DNA of 5,219 nucleotides from Limisphaerales bacterium (GTDB taxonomy: Bacteria > Verrucomicrobiota > Verrucomicrobiia > Limisphaerales > PALSA-1396). The stretch is taken from the NCBI GenBank assembly GCA_003140275.1, contig PLJQ01000375.1, positions 1 through 5,219 of the forward strand. The letters run 5' to 3'. The notes below the pieces were generated by a model, which saw only the letters and a list, made by a program, of their open reading frames with translations, was not told the DNA's origin and ran no database searches. A program made the position numbers and the translations under genes. Positions 1-5,219 of the stretch are shown here, piece after piece. How positions within the stretch are numbered: position 1 is the first letter of the stretch; each line of letters begins with the position of its first letter.

Positions 1-1341
1 TTGATCCCCGATCAAGACCACTCTGTTGTGACCGCCGGGTACGGCACGTTCGCGACGAACGGCAGCGTGATGAGCAGTGACTATGCGACCTCGGGTCGGA
101 CGGCTGATGGCGCGCTGGTGATGGCGTACATGCCGACAATCCGCCCTCTCACAGTGGATATGTCGAAGTTGAGCGGGGCCGCAACGGCACGTTGGTACGA
201 TCCAAGCAGCGGGGTTTACGCCGCCATACCGGGTTCACCGTTCGCCAACACTGGCACACAAGACTTCATGCCGTCGGGCAACAATAGTGACGGAGACGGC
301 GACTGGGTTTTAGTGCTCGAGGCACCGAGTCCATTCATCCTGGCCCAAGGCAGCTACAACGGCCTGTTCCAGGAAAGCGACCAGGTGCGGCAGTATAGCG
401 CCGGTTTCCTCACGGCGTCTGTAACTGCACGGGGCACGTACTCCGGCCTTCTCCAGATCGGAGCGACGCGTTACGGTTTCAGCGGCAAGTTGGATCTGCA
501 ATGCCAGGCAACCAACGTCATCCTGCGCCTGCGGACTAATGCCCTGACCTTGGAACTACAAATCGGCAAGGGCGACCAGGCCGATCGCATCTTTGGGCGC
601 GTCACTGACGGTGTATGGGTGTCGACATTGTCCGGTGATCGCGCCGTATTCAACTCCAGGACGAATCCGGCGCCGTACGCCGGGAATTATACCATACGCA
701 TCCCCGGACAGGATAATGATCCGTCCGTCCCGATGGGTGACAGTTTCGGCACCGTGCGAGTAGATGCGAGCGGCCGGGTCAGTTTTGCCGCTGCGTTGGC
801 CGATGGCACCCGAGTCAGCCAAAGTGTGCCGCTCTCCAAGCACGGTTTCTGGCCGCTGTATGTATCTCTATACTCCGGCAAAGGCTCGCTGATGAACTGG
901 CCGGCATTTACGAACCGAACGACCGACGATCTCAATGGAACCCTCAGTTGGATTAAGCTGGCCGATGTGAGCGCGCGGTATTATCCGGGAGGGTTCACCA
1001 ACCCGAGCCAGGTGGTCGGCTCGTTTTATACTCCCCCGATTGGGGCCACAAATCACGTGTTGAATCTCACGAATGCCGAGGTGTCGTTTAGCGGGGGTAA
1101 TCTGATTGCGGACTTCACCAACTCCGTGACGTTGGAGTTGTACGGCCGGGTGAGCAATTTGAGCAGCAATCGGTTTACGATAAGCTTCTCCCCCAATACT
1201 GGTACGTTCCGGGGCGGTGCGATGGATCCATCGACCGGCAGGTCATTGTCCTACAGCGGTGCGGTGTTGCAAAAGCTCAATGCCGGCTACGGCTTCCTGC
1301 TGGGGACCAACCAGAGCAGTCGAGTCATCCTCGCACCGTAA
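1..1341 (+). CDS. C-terminal part of a secreted glycoside-hydrolase-like protein: collagen-binding-like domain plus beta-rich tail (5' partial)
   Basis: The frame is open at the first base and 446 codons are visible. The TTG at base 1 reads naturally as an internal Leu in (L)IPDQDHSVV, so the real start lies upstream. Residues about 1-108 resemble the putative collagen-binding domain (Collagen_bind_2) that follows the DUF4038 (apiosidase-like) TIM barrel in many hydrolases. Key segments are PDQDH, the run around LVMAYMPTIRP (39-49), TARWYDPSSG (62-71) and GDGDWVLVLE (98-107). Residues about 112-446 form a Gly/Ser/Thr-rich, probably all-beta tail with GSYNGLF (117-123), GTYSGLL (145-151), NPAPYAGNYTIRIPG (222-236), WPLYVSLYSGKGSL (284-297) and a C-terminal GYGFLLGTNQSSRVILAP; I recall such tails from verrucomicrobial exported proteins. 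There are no membrane segments and no C-terminal sorting signal. Extracellular polysaccharide binding or degradation is inferred; the catalytic domain is not in the window, so substrate is unknown. Confidence 0.85.
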   Translation: MIPDQDHSVVTAGYGTFATNGSVMSSDYATSGRTADGALVMAYMPTIRPLTVDMSKLSGAATARWYDPSSGVYAAIPGSPFANTGTQDFMPSGNNSDGDGDWVLVLEAPSPFILAQGSYNGLFQESDQVRQYSAGFLTASVTARGTYSGLLQIGATRYGFSGKLDLQCQATNVILRLRTNALTLELQIGKGDQADRIFGRVTDGVWVSTLSGDRAVFNSRTNPAPYAGNYTIRIPGQDNDPSVPMGDSFGTVRVDASGRVSFAAALADGTRVSQSVPLSKHGFWPLYVSLYSGKGSLMNWPAFTNRTTDDLNGTLSWIKLADVSARYYPGGFTNPSQVVGSFYTPPIGATNHVLNLTNAEVSFSGGNLIADFTNSVTLELYGRVSNLSSNRFTISFSPNTGTFRGGAMDPSTGRSLSYSGAVLQKLNAGYGFLLGTNQSSRVILAP

Positions 1342-1391
1342 GTTTGGCCGCGTGCAAGGGACGGTTTTTGCGACACGACACCAGTGACGCG

Positions 1392-1461
1392 AATAAATCT
1401 TGGTGCTCAGGAACAGACGTGCTAAACAAAGGCGATCCGGCGCTTGCTTTCCGTTCCGAAG
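1392..1461 (+). repeat. Dispersed intergenic repeat, copy A
   Basis: This stretch begins 50 bases after the hydrolase stop codon and matches copy B at 5001-5071. By hand alignment about 57 of 71 columns are identical with one single-base gap. The best-conserved part is a 25-base core at 1437-1461, CCGGCGCTTGCTTTCCGT followed by one mismatch and CCGAAG (24/25 identical). A second conserved block, AATAAATCTTGGTGCTC (1392-1408), matches copy B at 15 of 17 positions. Within this copy GGAAC (1410-1414) is complementary to GTTCC (1453-1457). It lies outside the insertion sequence. Its function is unknown. Confidence 0.7.
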
Positions 1462-1530
1462 CCTTGATGGCGACTCCGGAAACTGGGTGAAAAGTTCTGG
1501 ATAGTTGAGAAAAATAGTGCGAAGTAAGAG

Positions 1531-1540
1531 CATGATGTTT
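1531..1540 (+). repeat. Putative left terminal inverted repeat of the IS
   Basis: CATGATGTTT is the exact reverse complement of the ten bases at 2619-2628. It lies 55 bases upstream of the assigned transposase start. Matching stops abruptly on both sides. Ten bases is short for an IS5-family end, where about 15 or more is common, so the assignment rests on its position flanking the transposase. Confidence 0.5.
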
Positions 1541-1595
1541 ACGATGCGAGTAATGAGAATTTGCCCATCGGCTCAAACTCTCGGATTTCCTTGAC

Positions 1596-2606
1596 GTGGA
1601 ACCGCGTGTGCAATGGCTGGAGGCCAAGGGCAACCCGTTGAGCCGCCTCGCTGCGGTGATCGACTGGGAGAGTTTCCGTCCGCCGTTGGAGCAGGCACTG
1701 GCCAAACCGGCCAAAGGGCCGGGCGGTCATCCGGCAAACGACCCCGTCAAGATGTTCACGCTGCTGGTGGTGCAACGATGTTACAATTCTTCGAATGAAC
1801 AGACGGAGCATCAAGTCAGTGATCGGCTGAGTTTCCAAAAGTTTATGGGCTGGACGGTGGCCGACAAGGTGCCGGATGCCAATACGCTCTGGGACTTCCG
1901 CGAGGCGCTCGTGCGGGCGGGAGTGTTCGAGAAGCTCAGTGAACAGTTCGCACCGCAACTCCAGGCGCAGGGGCTGTTGACCCAAGAAGGCAAGCTGGTG
2001 GACGCCAGTTTCGTGGATGTTCCTTGGCAACGGAACCGTCGGCAGGAGAACGCGACGATCGAGGCTGACGCTGTGCCCAAGGAGTGGGTCGCACAGCCAG
2101 CGAAGCAGCGGCAAAAGGACCTGGACGCGCGCTGGACCAAGAAGAATGCGGAGGTGCATTATGGTTACAAGAACCACCTGAAGGAGGACGCGCAAAGCAA
2201 GTTGATCGAACGCTATGCGGTCACCGAGGCTCGCGTCCACGAGTCGCAGATGCTGTCGCCGTTTGTCGAATCGCCGGACGGTGCGGTGTATGCCGACGGC
2301 GCATATCGCGGCACGGAGGCCGAAGCGATGCTGGCCCAGAAACGGGTGACCAGCCGCATCCAAAAACGCGCCTGTCGCAACCGTCCCTTGAGCGGCGAGC
2401 AGAAAGAAAGCAACCGCCAGAAGTCCAGAATTCGTGCGCGCATCGAACACGTCTTTGGCTGCATGAGCCAATCGATGGAAGGTTGCTGTCTGCGCTATAT
2501 TGGGCGGCGGCGCAACGCGGCGGCGATTGGCTTGATCAACCTGATCTACAATCTGGCGCGTGACGAACAGATCGTGCGGCTGAGGGTGTTGCCGCAGGCC
2601 GCCTGA
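1596..2606 (+). CDS. IS5-family DDE transposase
   Basis: This 336-residue protein would catalyse cut-and-paste movement of the surrounding IS. Residues about 1-110 form the usual N-terminal DUF772-like region (EWLEA-type start, DRLSFQKFMGW at 76-86, KVPDANTLWDFRE at 91-103). The RNase-H-like DDE domain follows. Probable catalytic residues are D136 (KLVDASFV), D234 (YADGAYRG) and E284 (RARIEHVFG), with the diagnostic DARWTKKNAEVHYGYKNHL segment at 177-195. The C-terminus ends in GLINLIYNLARDEQ, typical for the family. All catalytic motifs are present and there is no internal stop. The start is uncertain. GTG at 1596 is the only canonical start in frame after the stop at 1554-1556, and it has no clear Shine-Dalgarno. 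The frame stays open upstream to 1557 and reads protein-like there, so the N-terminus may be about 14 residues longer or may have been damaged by a one-base shift. Confidence 0.92.
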   Translation: MEPRVQWLEAKGNPLSRLAAVIDWESFRPPLEQALAKPAKGPGGHPANDPVKMFTLLVVQRCYNSSNEQTEHQVSDRLSFQKFMGWTVADKVPDANTLWDFREALVRAGVFEKLSEQFAPQLQAQGLLTQEGKLVDASFVDVPWQRNRRQENATIEADAVPKEWVAQPAKQRQKDLDARWTKKNAEVHYGYKNHLKEDAQSKLIERYAVTEARVHESQMLSPFVESPDGAVYADGAYRGTEAEAMLAQKRVTSRIQKRACRNRPLSGEQKESNRQKSRIRARIEHVFGCMSQSMEGCCLRYIGRRRNAAAIGLINLIYNLARDEQIVRLRVLPQAA

Positions 2607-2618
2607 AAAGCAAAGATC

Positions 2619-2628
2619 AAACATCATG
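2619..2628 (-). repeat. Putative right terminal inverted repeat of the IS
   Basis: AAACATCATG is the perfect inverted copy of 1531-1540 and lies 12 bases after the transposase stop codon. Bases inside it (AGCAAAGATC) do not match the left end well, so only ten bases support the boundary. Confidence 0.5.
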
Positions 2629-2697
2629 AAAATAGAAACGGAAGGAGCCGCTATCAATCCATCAAACCCGAAAAACGAACGGCCACCATCAACCCAA

Positions 2698-2719
2698 CTC
2701 CGAAAAGCAGTTTTCGGAG
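2698..2719 (+). promoter_or_regulatory. Perfect stem-loop in the rfbF leader region
   Basis: CTCCGAAAA (2698-2706) and TTTTCGGAG (2711-2719) are exact reverse complements separated by the four-base loop GCAG. The 9-bp stem ends 97 bases before the rfbF start codon. There is no T-run after the stem (GTTCCCGCGGGG follows), so it is not a classical intrinsic terminator. An 8-bp palindrome, CCCGCGGG, sits at 2723-2730 right behind it. Possible roles are a leader RNA hairpin, a protein-binding dyad, or a barrier to read-through from the IS. The structure is plain in the sequence; the function is inferred. Confidence 0.5.
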
Positions 2720-2804
2720 GTTCCCGCGGGGATATCGAAGCAGTTCTCTTTAGGAAGCTGAACTCTCCTCACTGGCAGATCGGCGCGCGCAGCGAGCCAA
2801 ACAC

Positions 2805-2811
2805 GGAGGTG
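2805..2811 (+). promoter_or_regulatory. Shine-Dalgarno site of rfbF
   Basis: GGAGGTG lies with its GGAGG core seven bases before the ATG at 2817. It is a near-ideal ribosome binding site and fixes that ATG as the rfbF start. Confidence 0.85.
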
Positions 2812-2816
2812 TTAGG

Positions 2817-3599
2817 ATGAAAGTCGTGATTCTTGCTGGAGGACTGGGCTCTCGTATGAGCGAAGAAACTACGGTTCGGCCCAAGCCGATGGTCGAGATT
2901 GGCCACCGACCGATTATATGGCACATCATGAAGATCTACTCCGCGCATGGCCTCAATGACTTCATCGTCTGTTGCGGTTATCAGGGTTGGGTGATTAAGG
3001 AGTATTTCGCCAAGTACTTCCTGAATAACTCAGATGTCGTCTTCGACCTGAACAACTCAAAGACAGAAATTCTGCGAAATAATAGTGAGCCGTGGCGCGT
3101 GACGTGCGTCGATACCGGCGAACAAACCATGACCGGCGGCCGTCTTAAACGCGTGCGCGAATACATCGCCGGAGAAACTTTCTGCATGACATACGGCGAC
3201 GGGGTAGCGAACGTGGATATCACGGCGTTGATCAAGTTTCACAGGCAGCAGAAAACGCTGGCTACGCTGACGGCCGTGCAGCCCGGTGGCCGCTTCGGCG
3301 CGTTTACGCTGCGTAAGGAAGAAAACAAACTCTCCAGTTTCGTCGAGAAGCCCCAAGGGGATGGCGCGTGGGTCAACGGTGGCTTCTTCGTAATCGAACC
3401 TTCGGCGTTGGATCTTGTCCGCGACGACTCGACGGTGTGGGAACAGGAGATTCTCAAAATGCTGGCACACGAGGGCCAGCTTACGGCGTTCAGGCACGCG
3501 GGTTTCTGGCATCCGATGGACACGCTGCGCGACAAGAATCATCTCGAGGAACTCTGGGCAACCGGCAAGGCGCCCTGGAAGGTTTGGGAGCGCAAGTGA
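2817..3599 (+). CDS. rfbF: Glucose-1-phosphate cytidylyltransferase
   Basis: The 260-residue protein joins CTP and alpha-D-glucose 1-phosphate to give CDP-glucose and pyrophosphate, the first committed step to CDP-linked deoxy sugars of surface polysaccharides; it is cytosolic. Its length matches enterobacterial RfbF (about 257). The N-terminal nucleotide-binding signature is complete: LAGGLGSRMSEET (6-18) then RPKPMVEIG (21-29), including the lysine typical of sugar-nucleotide transferases, and WHIMKIYS (35-42). YGDGV (126-130) carries the metal-binding Asp128. FVEKP (175-179), VNGGFF (186-191) and HPMDTLRDK (232-240, with Asp235) complete the active site. The SEET and HPMDT segments favour a cytidylyltransferase over RmlA-type thymidylyltransferases or UDP-glucose pyrophosphorylase. 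It is the first gene after the IS and its leader hairpin, and is followed by an oxidoreductase gene 84 bases downstream, probably in the same transcript. No anomaly is seen in the reading frame. Confidence 0.95.
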   Translation: MKVVILAGGLGSRMSEETTVRPKPMVEIGHRPIIWHIMKIYSAHGLNDFIVCCGYQGWVIKEYFAKYFLNNSDVVFDLNNSKTEILRNNSEPWRVTCVDTGEQTMTGGRLKRVREYIAGETFCMTYGDGVANVDITALIKFHRQQKTLATLTAVQPGGRFGAFTLRKEENKLSSFVEKPQGDGAWVNGGFFVIEPSALDLVRDDSTVWEQEILKMLAHEGQLTAFRHAGFWHPMDTLRDKNHLEELWATGKAPWKVWERK

Positions 3600-3667
3600 A
3601 GCCAAACCAGCCGCAGAGGCACACAGCCAGATTGATCAAAGGGCCGGTCAGGGTCGTGCCGCCGGTT

Positions 3668-3675
3668 GAGGAAGG
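3668..3675 (+). promoter_or_regulatory. Shine-Dalgarno site that decides the oxidoreductase start
   Basis: GAGGAAGG lies eight bases before ATG 3684. An alternative in-frame TTG at 3666 would overlap this site and lacks one of its own, so ATG 3684 is the preferred start. Confidence 0.75.
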
Positions 3676-3683
3676 ATCGTTCC

Positions 3684-4979
3684 ATGTTCATCGTTGATAC
3701 CGAACTCAAGAAACGTGCCGCCTCCGGCAAGCCGGTGAAGGTTGGGATGGTTGGCGCCGGTTTCATGGCTCGCGGCGTTGCAAACCAAATCGTTAATTCA
3801 GTGCCTGGCCTCGAACTGGTCGCGATCTCCAATCGGCGCATTGCAAACGCCCGGCGCGCCTATAGTGAAGCCGGTCGCCCGGACTTCCTGGAAGTGACGG
3901 AGCTTTCCCAATTGGAGGATGCAATCCGCAGCAAGAAGCCCGCAGTTACGGAGGACCCAACGCTGCTCTGCGACGCGAGCGGAATTGATGCGCTCATCGA
4001 CGCTACCGGTGCCATTGAGTTTGGCGCCCAGCTGACTGTGCGTGCCATTGAGCGCCGCAAGCACATGGTGACGATGAACGTGGAGTTGGACGGCACGGTA
4101 GGCCCGATCCTGAAAGTTTACGCCGACAAGGCCGGCGTCATCCTTACCGTGTGCGATGGCGACCAGCCCGGCGTGCAGATGAACCTATACCGTTTCGTGA
4201 GGAGCATCGGCCTCCTCCCGCTGGTGTGCGGCAACATCAAAGGCCTTCACGACCCGTATCGAAATCCCACGACCCAGGAAGGCTTCGCCAAAAAGTGGGG
4301 TCAGAATCCCTACATGGTCACCAGCTTTGCCGACGGGACGAAAATCTCTTTCGAACAAGCTATCGTGGCCAACGCTACCGGCATGAAGGTCGAACAGCGC
4401 GGCATGCGCGGCGGCGACCATGACGGTCACGTGGACGAGCTCTGCAAAATTGGCCGGTACGACGTGGAAAAATTGAAGAAGCTGCGTGGTGTCGTGGACT
4501 ATGTCGTGAAGGCCCGGCCTGGCCCCGGTGTCTTTGTGCTCGCAACACACGACGATCCAAAGCAGCGCCAATACCTCGCTCTCTACAAGCTGGGAGAAGG
4601 TCCGCTCTACAGCTTTTATACTCCGTATCACCTCTGCCATTTTGAAGTGCCACTCTCGGTCGCACGCGCGGTCCTGTGCAACGATCCCGTGATGCAACCC
4701 CAGGGCGCACCGATGGTGGACGTGGTGGCGACCGCGAAGGTCGATCTGAAGATGGGCCAGGTGATCGACACACTCGGCGGCTACCTCACCTACGGTCAGG
4801 CTGAAAACTACGACGTGAGCCTCGCGCAAAATTTGCTCCCGATGGGCCTGGCTGAAGGCTGCAGGCTCAACCGCGACCTGACCAAGGATTGCGTGCTGAC
4901 GTACGCGGACGTTGAGCTTCCATCCGGGCGCCTGTGCGACAAGCTGCGCGCCGAGCAGACGAAACATTTCAGTTCGTAA
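3684..4979 (+). CDS. NAD(P)-dependent oxidoreductase, COG4091 type (homoserine dehydrogenase-like with C-terminal SAF-like region)
   Basis: The protein has 431 residues from the preferred ATG. VKVGMVGAGFMARG (18-31) is a classic Rossmann dinucleotide-binding loop, followed by the second strand LVAISNRR (45-52) and IDALIDATGA (101-110). The central part contains CDGDQPGVQMN (157-167), GNIKGLHDPYRNPTTQEG (183-200) and HDGHVDELCK (246-255), characteristic of the COG4091 'predicted homoserine dehydrogenase' family. Residues about 350-415 (MGQVIDTLGGY, LLPMGLAEG, TYADVELPSG) resemble the C-terminal SAF domain of that family. There is no signal peptide or membrane segment, so it should be cytosolic. 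The exact reaction is not known. True homoserine dehydrogenase activity is doubtful here, because it sits between rfbF and an rfbC-like gene; a role in modifying a sugar or a small branched precursor is more likely from context. It begins 84 bases after rfbF, and that gap holds no gene. Confidence 0.85.
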   Translation: MFIVDTELKKRAASGKPVKVGMVGAGFMARGVANQIVNSVPGLELVAISNRRIANARRAYSEAGRPDFLEVTELSQLEDAIRSKKPAVTEDPTLLCDASGIDALIDATGAIEFGAQLTVRAIERRKHMVTMNVELDGTVGPILKVYADKAGVILTVCDGDQPGVQMNLYRFVRSIGLLPLVCGNIKGLHDPYRNPTTQEGFAKKWGQNPYMVTSFADGTKISFEQAIVANATGMKVEQRGMRGGDHDGHVDELCKIGRYDVEKLKKLRGVVDYVVKARPGPGVFVLATHDDPKQRQYLALYKLGEGPLYSFYTPYHLCHFEVPLSVARAVLCNDPVMQPQGAPMVDVVATAKVDLKMGQVIDTLGGYLTYGQAENYDVSLAQNLLPMGLAEGCRLNRDLTKDCVLTYADVELPSGRLCDKLRAEQTKHFSS

Positions 4980-5000
4980 TGAAGTGCCCAGGTGAAGCGT

Positions 5001-5071
5001 AATGAATCTGGGTGCTCGGAAAAAGCCGTGTCGAATTAAAGTCGAACCGGCGCTTGCTTTCCGTGCCGAAG
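5001..5071 (+). repeat. Dispersed intergenic repeat, copy B
   Basis: This partner of copy A (1392-1461) starts 21 bases after the oxidoreductase stop codon. Its core at 5047-5071 differs from copy A at one of 25 bases. In this copy the core can fold: CGGCGC (5048-5053) pairs with GTGCCG (5063-5068) through six pairs including one G-T, around the loop TTGCTTTCC. A competing pairing is CGGAAA (5017-5022) with TTTCCG (5058-5063). It lies in the 204-base gap before the rfbC-like gene. Both copies sit just downstream of a stop codon in the same orientation, which suits a terminator-like, RNA-structural or small mobile repeat; none of these is proven. Confidence 0.7.
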
Positions 5072-5081
5072 TCATTATAAG
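5054..5081 (+). promoter_or_regulatory. Possible sigma-70-type promoter for the rfbC-like gene
   Basis: TTGCTT (5054-5059) and TATAAG (5076-5081) are 16 bases apart. The -10 box fits the consensus at five of six positions and the -35 at three of six. The -35 lies inside repeat copy B, and the equivalent spot after copy A has no -10-like sequence. It would start a transcript about 95 bases upstream of the ATG at 5184. The long gap after the oxidoreductase leaves room for a separate promoter, but the evidence is only the two short boxes. Confidence 0.25.
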
Positions 5082-5154
5082 GAAGGCGGTGTTAAACATA
5101 CTTAAAAGCCGCGATCGAAATCATAAAGGTGCGGTCTTTAGTCATGCGCAACTG

Positions 5155-5164
5155 GACTCGAGTC
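5155..5164 (+). promoter_or_regulatory. 10-bp palindrome upstream of the rfbC-like gene
   Basis: GACTCGAGTC is a perfect inverted repeat ending 19 bases before the start codon. The surrounding AGTCAT also occurs at 5140-5145, giving a small direct repeat. It could be an operator or could be chance. Confidence 0.25.
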
Positions 5165-5183
5165 ATAAAAAGTAACGATAACC

Positions 5184-5219
5184 ATGATTTTCACTGAGAC
5201 GAAGCTGAAAGGGGCCTAT
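5184..5219 (+). CDS. rfbC: dTDP-4-dehydrorhamnose 3,5-epimerase-like protein, N-terminus only (3' partial)
   Basis: Only twelve codons are visible, MIFTETKLKGAY, running off the window. This is very close to the usual beginning of RfbC/RmlC-family cupin epimerases (M-F-x-x-T-x-L-x-G-A/V). The family epimerises C3 and/or C5 of 4-keto-6-deoxy sugar nucleotides in the cytosol. The location after rfbF and an oxidoreductase agrees with a role in nucleotide-sugar synthesis, where it might act on a CDP-sugar rather than dTDP-rhamnose precursors. The ATG has no strong Shine-Dalgarno (AAAAAGTAACGATAACC precedes it), unlike the two genes before it. The assignment depends on a very short match plus context. 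Confidence 0.65.
   Translation, partial: MIFTETKLKGAY

Larger units (their letters stand above)
1531..2628 (+). mobile_element. IS5-family-like insertion sequence, about 1.1 kb
   Basis: A single DDE transposase gene fills most of the element, which is bounded by a perfect 10-bp inverted repeat, CATGATGTTT at 1531-1540 and AAACATCATG at 2619-2628. The implied length of 1098 bp fits the IS5 family. The transposase stop lies 12 bases before the right repeat, as is usual for a compact IS. No convincing target-site duplication is seen: the left flank ends in AAGAG and the right flank begins AAAAT. The repeats also do not extend inward with good identity. The ends are therefore provisional. The element separates the hydrolase gene from the polysaccharide genes. 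Confidence 0.65.

Noticed and set aside
1342..1380. Possible terminator after the hydrolase gene (TGCAA and TTGCG around a T-run)
   Set aside because: The stem is at most five pairs with a wobble and the T-run is inside the loop, not after the stem.
1539..2657. Long open frame of 372 codons on the - strand opposite the transposase
   Set aside because: It mirrors the transposase almost exactly, is rich in Arg, Leu and His as expected for a complementary frame of GC-rich coding DNA, and shows no recognisable motif.
2626..2820. 64-codon + strand frame ending in an ATGA overlap with the rfbF start
   Set aside because: The overlap suggests coupling, but the ATG lies inside the IS right end, there is no good ribosome binding site, third codon positions are A-rich unlike the neighbouring genes, and it runs through the hairpin and the rfbF Shine-Dalgarno. 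It is most likely untranslated leader.
3666..3683. TTG start at 3666 for the oxidoreductase, adding six residues
   Set aside because: It would overlap the clear GAGGAAGG ribosome binding site that serves the ATG at 3684 and has none of its own.
5085..5096. GGCGGTG resembling the ops/JUMPstart element of polysaccharide operons (GGCGGTAG)
   Set aside because: Only the first six bases agree, the site is inside the cluster rather than at its head, and no RfaH-like factor is visible.
4185..5099. Open frame of 304 codons on the - strand opposite the oxidoreductase
   Set aside because: It is antisense to a well-supported gene with clear family motifs and has no recognisable domain; its composition fits a shadow frame.
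5089..5175. Small + strand ORF of 28 codons starting at GTG, with GGAAGG just upstream
   Set aside because: The GGAAGG is only two bases from the GTG, the peptide has no recognisable features, and such short frames arise by chance.

Overview
The window looks like chromosomal DNA from a Gram-negative bacterium of the Verrucomicrobiota, plausibly the Pedosphaera/Limisphaerales side of the phylum. This is inferred from protein style: a collagen-binding-like hydrolase module followed by a long beta-rich tail, a combination I associate with that group. No rRNA or other phylogenetic marker is present, so the assignment is tentative.

Layout, all genes on the + strand. Bases 1-1341 hold the 3' part of a large, probably secreted, glycoside-hydrolase-like protein whose N-terminus lies outside the window. 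Bases 1342-1530 are non-coding and contain copy A (1392-1461) of a roughly 70-bp repeat. Bases 1531-2628 are an IS5-family-like insertion sequence with one DDE transposase gene (1596-2606) and short 10-bp terminal inverted repeats. Bases 2629-2816 are a leader region with a perfect 9-bp-stem hairpin. Bases 2817-3599 encode glucose-1-phosphate cytidylyltransferase (rfbF). Bases 3684-4979 encode a COG4091-type NAD(P)-dependent oxidoreductase with a C-terminal SAF-like region. Bases 4980-5183 are non-coding and carry copy B of the repeat (5001-5071), and at 5184 an rfbC-like sugar-nucleotide epimerase begins and runs off the end.

The last three genes form the start of a surface-polysaccharide (O-antigen-like) nucleotide-sugar cluster. 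RfbF would make CDP-glucose, the entry compound for CDP-linked deoxy and branched sugars. The epimerase-family protein would act on a keto-deoxy sugar intermediate. The oxidoreductase between them is not part of the textbook CDP-3,6-dideoxyhexose pathway, so the cluster may make a less common sugar. No CDP-glucose 4,6-dehydratase is visible; it would have to lie downstream.

The most noteworthy non-genic signals are the repeat pair, each copy starting just after a stop codon and about 3.6 kb apart; the rfbF leader hairpin; and an apparent one-base frame offset at the transposase N-terminus. I found no CRISPR array, tRNA or rRNA. Nothing here can firmly be called a new system.
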